Positions 56,311 through 64,000 of a stretch of DNA of 64,000 nucleotides are shown here, in pieces (position 1 is the stretch's first letter; every line of letters begins with the position of its first letter). Source of the DNA: Nocardiopsis quinghaiensis (GTDB lineage Bacteria > Actinomycetota > Actinomycetes > Streptosporangiales > Streptosporangiaceae); the NCBI RefSeq assembly GCF_008638365.1, contig NZ_VWVU01000016.1, positions 62,001 through 126,000 on the forward strand. Reading direction: 5' to 3'. A model generated the notes under the pieces. That model made no database searches, was not told where the DNA came from, and worked only from the letters and a program-made list of their open reading frames with translations. The position numbers were made by a program, and so were the translations under genes.

Positions 56311-56733
56311 ATGAGCGAGCAGGCCGAGGCCAAACGGGAGCTCCCGCCCGAGGCCATGGGCAACGAGAAGTGGCACGACACCACCGACGCGGTCTGGATG
56401 CGGTCCTCCCTGTCCAAGGAGGAGTCCGAGGCCGTGGTCGAGGTCGCCACCTTCGACGACGGCTTCCGCGCCGTGCGTGACGGCAAGTCCCCCGAGAAGG
56501 GCATCCTGTTCTTCACCCCCGCCGAGTGGGAGGCCTTCGTCCTGGGCGCCCGCGACGGCGAGTTCGACATCCCCGAGGAGTACCTCACCGAGGAGGAGCG
56601 CCGGATCCAGCGCGGCGAGGCCGACGCCGAGGCCGCCTGGGTGCCCTCTCCGCTGAACACGCCCAAGGCGATGGAGGAGTACCATCGCCGCCAGCGCGAG
56701 GAAGCCGAGCAGAAGCAGGCCGAGGGCTCCTAA
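56311..56733 (+). CDS. DUF397 domain protein
   Basis: A 140-residue soluble protein; ATG follows GGAAGGGGAAG. The central DUF397 domain (about 28-85) contains VWMRSSLSKEESEAVVEVA, FRAVRDGKSPEKGILFFTPAEWEAFV and GARDGEFD. DUF397 proteins in actinomycetes are usually paired with XRE regulators; none is adjacent here. The C-terminus is an acidic and basic helix (EEERRIQRGEADAE) that extends beyond the family length of about 60-80. A TAGGGT -10 candidate lies at about 56219. Confidence 0.85.
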   Translation: MSEQAEAKRELPPEAMGNEKWHDTTDAVWMRSSLSKEESEAVVEVATFDDGFRAVRDGKSPEKGILFFTPAEWEAFVLGARDGEFDIPEEYLTEEERRIQRGEADAEAAWVPSPLNTPKAMEEYHRRQREEAEQKQAEGS

Positions 56734-56830
56734 GCAGTCCCGCGCGCGCACCCGGGCGCGAGGGTGTGCGGGCGACCTCCACCGCCCCGTACACCCTTCG
56801 TCCCCCGGCCCCCGGTAGCTAAGGACTCGC

Positions 56831-57727
56831 ATGCCTCCTCATATCGCCCTCCTGGTCAACCCGCACTCCGGTCGGCGCCGCGCGGCCGTCCTCGCGGTGC
56901 GGTTGAAGGAGGCGCTGCGCGACGCCGGCGCCCGCGTGCACGTCTACACCGGCCGCTCGTCGGCCGACAGCCGCCGCATGGCCCGCCTGGCCGCCGCCGA
57001 CCGGCCCGACGCCCTCGTGGCCGTGGGCGGGGACGGGCTGGTCCACCAGGCGCTGCAGGGGGTGGTGGGCACGGGGGTGCCCCTGGCCGCCGTTCCCGCC
57101 GGAACCGGCAACGACATCGTCCGCGCCTTCGGACACCCGCGCGGGTCGGCCCACGACATGGCCGCCGCGATCCTGCGGGGCCGCACCCGTCCGACCGACG
57201 CCGTGCGCCTGCGTCTGGCCGACGGCACCCGGCGCTACTTCCTCAGCGTTCTGGCCTGCGGTTTCGACGCCCGGGTCAACGAGCGGGTGAACGCCCAGCG
57301 GTTCCGTGTCGGCCGGGCCGGGTACATGGTGGGACTCCTGGCCGAACTGCGCTCCTTCCGGCCCATCGACTACGAGATCGACGTGGACGGGCGCCGCATC
57401 GCCGAACCCGGCATGCTCGTCGCGGTCGGCAACACCTGCGCCTACGGCGGCGGTATGCGCGTGTGCCCCGACGCGGAGCCCGACGACGGCCTCCTCGACG
57501 TGGTCTTCGTCCGCAAGGCCCCGCTCGGCCGCTTCCTGCGCCTGTTCCCACACGTGTTCAACGGCAGCCACACCGGACTCGACGAGATCGTGGTCGAACG
57601 CGGGCACACCGTCACCATCCGCGCCGATGCGGGCGCGGCCTACGCCGACGGCGAACGCATGGGCGAACCGCCGCTGGTATGCGAGGTCGTGCCCAAGGCG
57701 GTCGAGATGTTGGAGCTGACCTCATAG
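56831..57727 (+). CDS. Diacylglycerol kinase-family lipid kinase
   Basis: A 298-residue cytosolic protein; ATG follows AAGGACTCGC. The DAGK catalytic signature VAVGGDGLVHQALQG lies at about residues 62-76, with LAAVPAGTGNDIVRAFG following. A C-terminal beta domain shows the family YGGGMRVCPDAEPDDGLLDVVF strand. It phosphorylates a lipid such as diacylglycerol or a sphingoid base. The specific lipid is not determined. helY starts 12 bp later. Confidence 0.93.
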   Translation: MPPHIALLVNPHSGRRRAAVLAVRLKEALRDAGARVHVYTGRSSADSRRMARLAAADRPDALVAVGGDGLVHQALQGVVGTGVPLAAVPAGTGNDIVRAFGHPRGSAHDMAAAILRGRTRPTDAVRLRLADGTRRYFLSVLACGFDARVNERVNAQRFRVGRAGYMVGLLAELRSFRPIDYEIDVDGRRIAEPGMLVAVGNTCAYGGGMRVCPDAEPDDGLLDVVFVRKAPLGRFLRLFPHVFNGSHTGLDEIVVERGHTVTIRADAGAAYADGERMGEPPLVCEVVPKAVEMLELTS

Positions 57728-57739
57728 GCTGGAAGCCAT

Positions 57740-60583
57740 ATGAGTAGTCACGCTGAGCGGTACGCCGCCTTCCGCCGGCGCCAGGAAGCCTCCAGCGCCG
57801 CCATCGAGGCCTTCCAGAACCTCTACGGGTTCGAGTTCGACCCGTTCCAGATCGGGGCCTGCAAGGCCCTGGAGAACGGCCACGGGGTGCTGGTGGCCGC
57901 GCCGACCGGCTCCGGCAAGACCGTGGTCGGGGAGTTCGCCGTGCACCTGGCCCTGGGCGGGGGCACCAAGTGCTTCTACACCACGCCCATCAAGGCGCTG
58001 TCCAACCAGAAGTACAACGACCTGGTCAGGCGCTACGGCGCCGACCAGGTCGGACTGCTGACCGGGGACAACAGCGTCAACGGCGAGGCGCCCGTGGTCG
58101 TCATGACCACCGAGGTACTGCGCAACATGCTCTACGAGGGCTCGGCGACCCTCGGCGGACTGGCCTACGTGGTGATGGACGAGGTGCACTACCTCGCCAA
58201 CCGGTTCCGCGGCGCGGTCTGGGAGGAGGTGATCATCCACCTGCCCGAGTCGGTGAGCATGGTCGCCCTGTCGGCCACCGTCAGCAACGCCGAGGAGTTC
58301 GGCGATTGGCTGCAGCAGGTGCGCGGTGACACCACCGTCATCGTCGACGAGAAGCGGCCCGTGCCGCTGTGGCAGCACGTCATGGTCGGCGACCGCGTCC
58401 ACGACCTGTTCGTGGACATGGAGGAGGAGCCCTCCGCCGACGAGGGGGAACAGGACGGCGCCCGGAGGCGCAAGGGCAAGCGCAAGCGCGAGCGCCGCCG
58501 CCAGGGCTGGCAGCCCCGCGAGATCGAGGTGGGCGGACAGAAGCTGCGGATCAACCCGCGGCTGACCCGCTTCGCCGAGGAGGACTCCCGGCTCACCCAG
58601 ATGGCCGACCGGCGCCGCCACCCGCAGTCGCGGGCCCGCGGCAGCGTGCGGCCCCGCTCCCGGTTCGCGCCGCCCTCCAGGCCCACCGTCATCGAGGAGC
58701 TCGACGACGGCGGTCTGCTGCCCGCGATCACCTTCATCTTCAGCCGGGCGGGCTGCGACGATGCCGTCCGTCAGTGCGTGTCCTCCGGACTGGTGCTCAC
58801 CACCCCGGAGGAGGCCGGCCGGATCCGCGAGTACGCCGAGTCCCAGTGCGCCGACATTCCCCCCGCCGACCTGGCCGTGCTCGGGTTCGACCAGTGGCTG
58901 CGCGCCCTGGAGGCGGGTATCTCCGCCCACCACGCCGGGATGCTCCCCAAGTTCAAGGAGATCGTCGAGCACCTGTTCTCGCGCGGGTTCATCCGCGCGG
59001 TGTTCGCCACCGAGACCCTGGCGCTGGGCATCAACATGCCCGCACGCACGGTGGTCATCGAAAAGCTCGACAAGTGGAACGGCGAGACCCACGCCCAGCT
59101 CACCCCCGGCGAGTACACGCAGCTCACCGGGCGCGCCGGGCGGCGCGGCATCGACGTGGAGGGCCACGCGGTGGTCGTGTGGCAGGCCGGGACCGACCCC
59201 GAGGCGGTCGCCAGCCTCGCGGGCACCCGCACCTACCCGCTCAACTCCAGCTTCCAGCCGTCCTACAACATGGCGGTCAACCTGGTCGGCCAGGTCGGCC
59301 GCCAGCGCAGCCGCAACATGCTGGAGGCCTCCTTCGCCCAGTTCCAGGCCGACCGCGCCGTGGTAGGCCTGGTCAAGCAGCTGCGCAAGCACGAGGAGGC
59401 CCTGGAGGGCTACGCCAAGGCCGCCGAGTGCCATCTGGGCGACTTCATGGAGTACGCCGCGCTGCGCCGTGCCCTGAGCGACCGCGAGTCCATGCTCGCC
59501 AAGACCCGCTCGGTCCGGCGCCGCGACGAGGCTCTGGAGAGCCTGGAGAAGCTGCGCATCGGCGACATCATCCGCATCCCGGCGGGCCGCTTCTCCGGAC
59601 ACGCGGTCGTGCTGGACCCGGGACTGCGCCACGACCTGCCCGCACCGCTGGTGCTCACCGTGGACAAGCAGGTCAAGCGGGTCAACGCCAGCGACTTCCC
59701 CGTGCCGGTGCAGCCGTCCGGGCGCATGCGCGTGCCCAAGTCGTTCTCGGCCAAGTCGCCCCGCTCGCGCCAGGACCTGGCCTCCACGCTGCGCAACAAG
59801 CTCAAGGAGCAGGGCAACGACCCCGTCTACGAGCGGGGTTCACGCGACGCGGGGGAGGACGCCGAGGTGCTGCGGCTGCGCTCCGAGCTGCGCCGGCACC
59901 CCTGCCACGGGTGCGCCGACCGCGAGGACCACGCCCGCTGGGCCGAGCGCTACTTCCGGCTGCGCAAGGAGACCGACGGACTGCGCCGTCGGGTGGAGGG
60001 GCGCTCGCACGTCATCTCCCGCACCTTCGACAGGGTGTGCGGGGTCCTGGAGGACCTGGAGTACCTGTCCGAGAACGACGTCTCCGACGACGGGGCACGT
60101 CTGGCCAAGATCTACTCCGACCTCGACCTGCTCGTGGCCGAGTGCCTGCGCCGCGGGATCTGGAGGGACCTGACCCCGGTGGAGCTGGCGGCCTGCGCGG
60201 CCTCGCTGGTCTACGAGGCGCGGCGGAGCGACGACGCCTACCCGCGCCTGCCCGGCGGGCGGATCGAGGAGACGCTCGTGGAGATGGTGCGGCTGTGGGG
60301 CGAGCTCAACGAGGTCGAGTCCCGGCACCGGGTGTCGTTCCTGCGCCAGCCCGACCTGGGGTTCGTGTGGACGGCGCACCGCTGGGCGAGCGGCGACCGG
60401 CTGGACGCCATCCTGCGCCAGGCCGACATGACCGCCGGGGACTTCGTGCGCACCACCAAGATGCTGGTGGACATGCTCAGCCAGATCGCGGGGGCCAGCG
60501 GAGACGCCGAGGTGCGCTCCACCGCGCGCAAGGCCTGCGACCTGGTGCGCCGGGGCGTGGTGGCCTACTCCTCGTTCAGCTAG
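57740..60583 (+). CDS. helY: Ski2/Mtr4-like superfamily II RNA helicase (HelY)
   Basis: A 947-residue helicase. Walker A APTGSGKT is at residues 54-61, motif II is DEVH (about 150), motif III is LSATVSN (SAT), and motif VI is QLTGRAGRRGID. The insertion after motif IV is basic (RRKGKRKRERRR). A C-terminal Ski2-type helical region is present (about 720-947). It should unwind RNA structures, probably in RNA decay or processing. A TAGGCT and GGAAG lie just upstream of its ATG. M. tuberculosis helY lies next to tatC/tatA and pafBC, so the order is conserved. Confidence 0.93.
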   Translation: MSSHAERYAAFRRRQEASSAAIEAFQNLYGFEFDPFQIGACKALENGHGVLVAAPTGSGKTVVGEFAVHLALGGGTKCFYTTPIKALSNQKYNDLVRRYGADQVGLLTGDNSVNGEAPVVVMTTEVLRNMLYEGSATLGGLAYVVMDEVHYLANRFRGAVWEEVIIHLPESVSMVALSATVSNAEEFGDWLQQVRGDTTVIVDEKRPVPLWQHVMVGDRVHDLFVDMEEEPSADEGEQDGARRRKGKRKRERRRQGWQPREIEVGGQKLRINPRLTRFAEEDSRLTQMADRRRHPQSRARGSVRPRSRFAPPSRPTVIEELDDGGLLPAITFIFSRAGCDDAVRQCVSSGLVLTTPEEAGRIREYAESQCADIPPADLAVLGFDQWLRALEAGISAHHAGMLPKFKEIVEHLFSRGFIRAVFATETLALGINMPARTVVIEKLDKWNGETHAQLTPGEYTQLTGRAGRRGIDVEGHAVVVWQAGTDPEAVASLAGTRTYPLNSSFQPSYNMAVNLVGQVGRQRSRNMLEASFAQFQADRAVVGLVKQLRKHEEALEGYAKAAECHLGDFMEYAALRRALSDRESMLAKTRSVRRRDEALESLEKLRIGDIIRIPAGRFSGHAVVLDPGLRHDLPAPLVLTVDKQVKRVNASDFPVPVQPSGRMRVPKSFSAKSPRSRQDLASTLRNKLKEQGNDPVYERGSRDAGEDAEVLRLRSELRRHPCHGCADREDHARWAERYFRLRKETDGLRRRVEGRSHVISRTFDRVCGVLEDLEYLSENDVSDDGARLAKIYSDLDLLVAECLRRGIWRDLTPVELAACAASLVYEARRSDDAYPRLPGGRIEETLVEMVRLWGELNEVESRHRVSFLRQPDLGFVWTAHRWASGDRLDAILRQADMTAGDFVRTTKMLVDMLSQIAGASGDAEVRSTARKACDLVRRGVVAYSSFS

Positions 60584-60658
60584 GGAGTGTCCGGACGACC
60601 GTGTGCGGAGCCCGGTCACGGGGACCGCGGCGGTGGCGGCCTGACGGCCGACCGGGGC

Positions 60659-60684
60659 GGAACACCCGGGTCCTCCGGGACGTT
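60659..60684 (+). promoter_or_regulatory. Candidate ECF-sigma promoter GGAAC-N17-CGTT for panD
   Basis: The hexamer-like elements match the general ECF (SigE-type) pattern GGAAC-N15-17-CGTT. They lie about 115 bp before panD, leaving a leader that contains a 15-codon ORF. Confidence 0.35.
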
Positions 60685-60735
60685 GCGTGCGATGGAGGAC
60701 CCCGGTGGCCGAAGCGGTACACGGGTGGGGCCATC

Positions 60736-60783
60736 ATGGAGGAGCACGGGACCCCTGAGGCCTGTAGTTCGCGAGACACCTGA
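60736..60783 (+). CDS. Possible 15-residue leader ORF upstream of panD
   Basis: ATG through TGA encodes MEEHGTPEACSSRDT. GGGTGGGG precedes it by about 6 nt and it ends 14 bp before the panD GTG. It could couple translation of panD, or be chance. Confidence 0.3.
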   Translation: MEEHGTPEACSSRDT

Positions 60784-60797
60784 AAGAGGCTTGAGCA

Positions 60798-61202
60798 GTG
60801 CTGCGCACCCTCATCAACGGAAAGATCCACCGCGCCACGGTCACGCAGGCCGACCTGCACTACGTCGGATCGGTCACGATCGACGCCGACCTGATGGACG
60901 CCGCCGACATCGTCGACGGCGAGCAGGTCCACATCGTCGACATCGACAACGGCGCCCGGCTGGTCACCTACGCGATCACCGGTGAGCGCGGCACGGGCGT
61001 CATCGGCATCAACGGCGCCGCCGCACGGCTGGTCAGCCCCGGCGACCTGGTCATCGTCATCTCCTACGCCCAGCTGACCGAGGCCGAGCGGGCCGAGCAC
61101 GTCCAGCACATCGTGCACGTGGACCGGGACAACGGGATCATCGCCCTGGGCAACGACCCGGCCGAGCCGGTTCCGGGCGGTGAGCTGGTCTCCGGACGCT
61201 GA
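60798..61202 (+). CDS. panD: Aspartate 1-decarboxylase
   Basis: A 134-residue proenzyme behind GAGG and a GTG start. The self-cleavage site Gly24-Ser25 (HYVGSV) is intact, so a pyruvoyl cofactor should form on Ser25. The [18 protein letters not shown] barrel core is conserved. It makes beta-alanine for pantothenate. No other pan gene is adjacent. A perfect hairpin terminator follows. Confidence 0.97.
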   Translation: MLRTLINGKIHRATVTQADLHYVGSVTIDADLMDAADIVDGEQVHIVDIDNGARLVTYAITGERGTGVIGINGAAARLVSPGDLVIVISYAQLTEAERAEHVQHIVHVDRDNGIIALGNDPAEPVPGGELVSGR

Positions 61203-61218
61203 GCTCCCACGACGGGCT

Positions 61219-61257
61219 GGTGCCCGTGCCGACGCCGGGCGCGTCGGCACGGGCACC
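61219..61257 (+). terminator. Hairpin terminator after panD
   Basis: A 17-bp perfect stem (GGTGCCCGTGCCGACGC and its complement) with a 5-nt loop is followed by TCGCTTT, 16 bp after the stop. Confidence 0.75.
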
Positions 61258-61404
61258 TCGCTTTCCCGGGAGGTCCGGGACGCGTGTCCCTCCGGGCCGC
61301 GGCCGCGGTGGCCGGGCGGGAGTACACCCGGCGGTTCGCGCAAGGGCCGCACGTCACACGTGGCATGGCCGGTTCCGGCCTGGTGGGCCGCCCCGGCACC
61401 GGGT

Positions 61405-61689
61405 ATGTCCACCATCGGCATGGACGAGACCGGGGACGAGGAACAGCGCAGGATCGCCGAGCACGTCGAGTGGCAGAAGCAGGGCGCGTGGGTCGTCCTG
61501 TGGGGTCCCTACACCCGCTGCTTCTGGGCGTTCGCGTGCTGGCCCGTGGTCCCCGAGAGCGGGGTCGTCATCAGCGCGGACGACCCGCACGTCCTCTACT
61601 CCGAGATGCGCTACGTCGAACGCGAGCACGGCTTCCTGCGGTGGCGCTACGGGCGGGGCCGAGGGCCGCGTGTCCGTGATCGTGGGTAG
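61405..61689 (+). CDS. Small hypothetical soluble protein
   Basis: A 94-residue protein; ATG 61405 or ATG 61420 could start it, neither with a strong ribosome site. It has an acidic helix (DEEQRRIAEHVEWQ), then an aromatic beta segment (GAWVVLWGPYTRCFWAFACWP) and a VVISADDPHVLYSEMRYVERE stretch, ending Arg-rich. It has no recognised family or membrane span. Composition and codon use are coding-like. Confidence 0.6.
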   Translation: MSTIGMDETGDEEQRRIAEHVEWQKQGAWVVLWGPYTRCFWAFACWPVVPESGVVISADDPHVLYSEMRYVEREHGFLRWRYGRGRGPRVRDRG

Positions 61690-61762
61690 TCCGACATGGC
61701 CGCCACACAGTGCTGAGGGCTAGGCTTCTTCCGTCGCTGGGACGAATCGGAAAGTAGGCCAC

Positions 61763-63052
61763 GTGTCGACATATATCGCTCAACCGGAGGGAATCCTCAC
61801 CGAGGAGAGACGGACCCGGCTCCAGCGCCGTACCGTCCTGACCCTCATGCTCGCCCAGATGGTCGGCGGCATCGGGATGGGCGCCATGCTCGCCGTGGGC
61901 GCGCTCATCGCCCTGGAGCTCACCGGCTCCGACGCCTGGTCCGGCGCGGCCACCACCATGATCACCCTGGGCGCCGCGGTCTTCGCCCTCCCCCTCGCCT
62001 CGCTGGCCGCACGGCACGGCCGCCGCCCCGGCCTCGCGGCGGGCTGGGTGCTCGGCGCGCTCGGCGGCACCGTCACCATCGCCGCCACGGTGCTGGGTAC
62101 GTTCGTGCTGTTCCTGGTGGGCATGGTGCTGGTCGGCGCCGGTACCGCCACCAACCTGCAGGCCCGCCACGCCGCCGCCGACCTGGCCTCCGAACGCAGC
62201 CGCGGCCGGGACCTGTCCATCGTGGTGTGGGCCACCACGATCGGCTCGGTGGCGGGCCCCAACCTGATCGGCCCCAGCGGAAGCGTGGCCGCCCTCTTCG
62301 GCCTGCCCGAACTACTGGGCCCGGTACTGTTCACCACGGCCGGATTCGTCCTGGGCGCGGTACTGACCTTCATACTGCTGCGTCCCGACCCGCTGCGCGT
62401 GGCCACCGCGGCCCGGACGCGCGAGGGCGCGCCCTCCGGCGTCCGGCTGTCCGTGGCCGGGGCGCTGCGGGTGATCGCGGCCAGTCCGGGCGCCCTGCTC
62501 GCGGTGGTCGGCATCGTGGCCAGCCACACGGTGATGGTCGCGGTCATGACCATGACCCCCGTGCACATGTCCCACCACGACGCGGCTCTGACCGTGATCG
62601 GACTGACCATCTCCCTGCACATCGCCGGAATGTACGCGCTGTCCCCGGTCGTGGGGTGGCTCACCGACCGGCTCGGCCGCGTTCCCCTGCTGCTGACGGG
62701 GCAGGTGCTCCTGCTGGTCGCCGCGATGGTGGCGGGTACGGCCGGGCACGACGAGACCCAGGTGACGGTCGGGCTGGTCCTGCTGGGCCTGGGGTGGTCG
62801 TTCGGCCTGGTGTCCGGGACGGCGCTGCTGGCCGAGTCCCTGTCGGCCGAGGTGCGTCCCCGTGCGCAGGGGGTCAGCGACCTGGTCATGAACCTGGGCG
62901 GTGCCACGGCCGGGGCACTGTCGGGTGTGGTGCTGGCCCAGGCGGGTTTCGGCGGCCTGAACCTGTTCGCGGCCCTGTTCACCGTGCCGGTGTTCGTGCT
63001 CGCCGTACGCGCGCTCCTGGTCCGGCGGGACCGGTACCCGCACACCGGGTGA
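61763..63052 (+). CDS. Major facilitator superfamily transporter
   Basis: A 429-residue protein with about 12 membrane spans. GTG follows AAAGTAGG. The loop after span 2 has [16 protein letters not shown], the MFS motif A. The cytosolic loop between spans 6 and 7 is short and basic (RPDPLRVATAARTREG), and motif A recurs as GWLTDRLGRVPLL after span 8. No substrate clues are adjacent. A TAGGCT lies at about 61721. It could be a drug or metabolite efflux pump; direction is unknown. Confidence 0.92.
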   Translation: MSTYIAQPEGILTEERRTRLQRRTVLTLMLAQMVGGIGMGAMLAVGALIALELTGSDAWSGAATTMITLGAAVFALPLASLAARHGRRPGLAAGWVLGALGGTVTIAATVLGTFVLFLVGMVLVGAGTATNLQARHAAADLASERSRGRDLSIVVWATTIGSVAGPNLIGPSGSVAALFGLPELLGPVLFTTAGFVLGAVLTFILLRPDPLRVATAARTREGAPSGVRLSVAGALRVIAASPGALLAVVGIVASHTVMVAVMTMTPVHMSHHDAALTVIGLTISLHIAGMYALSPVVGWLTDRLGRVPLLLTGQVLLLVAAMVAGTAGHDETQVTVGLVLLGLGWSFGLVSGTALLAESLSAEVRPRAQGVSDLVMNLGGATAGALSGVVLAQAGFGGLNLFAALFTVPVFVLAVRALLVRRDRYPHTG

Positions 63053-63212
63053 GCCCGTACGCGACCGGTCTCGGCGCCGGGCGACACGTCCGGACCTTTA
63101 CCGGAAACGCCCCGCGATCTCCACGGAGATCCGTGTTCGTGTGGTTACCGTGTAGGTGTGATGTGCCTACCGGCCCCGGTGGGCGGATTTCGCTGACGGA
63201 GGGGTGTCCCCA

Positions 63213-63941
63213 GTGTCCGATCGCGATGAGGACGTGCCGGGAAAGCGGCCAGGACGGCATGAGGACCCGGTGAACCACCATCCTCCGGAGGAATGGCGTC
63301 CCGGTGACCCCGGTGACCCGTGGGAGAGCGGGCCCCAGCCTCCGGGGGAGCCGCCGCACAGGTATCCCCACCACGAACCCCCGAGGGGCGGACACCCGGA
63401 GGAGGACCCAGGAGGTTCCGGGGACCAGCCCGGGACGGGGCCGCGGTCGACGGGGGCGTACGCCTACGGGGAGCGGCCGCCGGGGGACCGGCACCCGACG
63501 GGCGCACCTCCCGAACCGGTGGACGGTGAACTCTCCGAGGGGCCCAGCGGCCCCGGCCAGGCCGGGTACGAGCACGCTGGTTACGCGCCCGGGTACGGGG
63601 AGGCGGACGTCTCCCGTGCGGGTCCGGGCGCTCCCCCGCCCGGCGGACAGCCGGAGAACTTCAGTTCCGGTCAGGCGCCCGGCTACTTCGAGGCCGGCGG
63701 CTACCCCTCCGGCCAGGGGCCGGGATACGCCCCGGGGTCGGGCGCGGCGGGGGGTTACGCACAGGGATACGGGCAGGGGCCCGGCGGCGGGCAGGGTTAC
63801 CCGCCCCAGGGCGGCTACGGCCCTCCCGAGACCCGGCCCACCCCCTGGGGCAAGCTCCTGGGCATCAGCTGCGGCGTGCTCCTGCTCCTGCTGTTCCTCG
63901 TCGGGGGCTGTACGACGCTCGTTCTGTTCACCGCCGGGTAG
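63213..63941 (+). CDS. Pro/Gly/Tyr-rich protein with C-terminal membrane anchor
   Basis: A 242-residue protein. GTG 63213 is preferred because GGAGGGG lies 8 nt upstream; a GTG at 63204 overlaps that site. Residues 1-215 are Pro/Gly/Glu-rich and then repeat Gly-Tyr motifs (GYAPGYG, GQGPGYAPG, GYAQGYGQG), so they are disordered. A single C-terminal span (ISCGVLLLLLFLVGGCTTLVLF) makes it tail-anchored. Such proteins are common in actinomycetes and have no known activity. The region after it holds nothing recognisable to the window end. Confidence 0.8.
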   Translation: MSDRDEDVPGKRPGRHEDPVNHHPPEEWRPGDPGDPWESGPQPPGEPPHRYPHHEPPRGGHPEEDPGGSGDQPGTGPRSTGAYAYGERPPGDRHPTGAPPEPVDGELSEGPSGPGQAGYEHAGYAPGYGEADVSRAGPGAPPPGGQPENFSSGQAPGYFEAGGYPSGQGPGYAPGSGAAGGYAQGYGQGPGGGQGYPPQGGYGPPETRPTPWGKLLGISCGVLLLLLFLVGGCTTLVLFTAG

Positions 63942-64000
63942 CGGGGGGCGCCCGACGCGTTCGGCGGCCGGGCGGGGGAACCGGTCAGGGTGCCAGCGCG

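Overview
This is a contiguous stretch of a very GC-rich chromosome from a filamentous actinomycete, most probably Nocardiopsis or a close relative. The evidence is the GC-biased codon use, the frequent GTG starts, a complete Pup-proteasome locus, and a secreted protease whose mature part reads like the Nocardiopsis alkaline serine protease. Most of the window is conserved core chromosome. There is no rRNA, recognisable tRNA, CRISPR array, phage or insertion sequence.

Layout. 1-9 kb is accessory: the end of an AMP-forming acyl/aryl ligase and a methyltransferase, an AHSA1 gene remnant, a TetR regulator with two operator copies facing an NAD(P)-binding protein and a DUF4386 membrane protein, a secreted ricin-lectin/beta-helix protein behind a CebR-type operator, a PRC/DUF2382 protein and a flavin amine oxidase. 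9.8-12.8 kb is the operon cstA / cory-CC-star / ArsA-like ATPase. 13-24 kb holds a CDP-alcohol phosphatidyltransferase, a sugar-1-phosphate nucleotidyltransferase fused to a degenerate phosphomannomutase domain, and the garA-like FHA gene / bifunctional nuclease / MerR / glycine riboswitch / gcvP block, followed by a TPR protein. 24-34 kb is mixed: DUF5999, a ThrE exporter, a NarL-type response regulator, a RecB-like Fe-S nuclease divergent from a site-2 protease, an XRE/SLOG pair, AraC/DUF2000 and polyphosphate glucokinase.

34-60.6 kb is the Pup-proteasome region: trmI, arc, two related membrane proteins, dop, a reverse-strand secreted protease, pup, prcB, prcA, pafA, an FKBP lipoprotein, a formyltransferase, DUF3866, a fused pafBC, a small membrane protein, tatA, tatC, a DUF397 protein, a lipid kinase and helY. 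Pup ends in Gln, so Dop must deamidate it before PafA can attach it to substrates. Arc unfolds pupylated proteins into the PrcAB core, and PafBC links the locus to the DNA-damage response. The RecB-like nuclease at 28 kb has a promoter resembling the PafBC-dependent class. The window ends with panD, a small hypothetical gene, an MFS transporter and a Pro/Gly/Tyr-rich membrane protein.

Regulatory sequence is clear in several places: a glycine riboswitch, CebR and TetR operators, strong intrinsic terminators, and at least eight genes where a TANNNT -10 box lies 6-7 nt before the start codon, which implies leaderless mRNAs. No wholly new multi-gene system could be proven. The best candidates for undescribed biology are the pair of CxxNPLHG/CxxC membrane proteins inside the proteasome locus and the CstA / cory-CC-star / ArsA-like operon.
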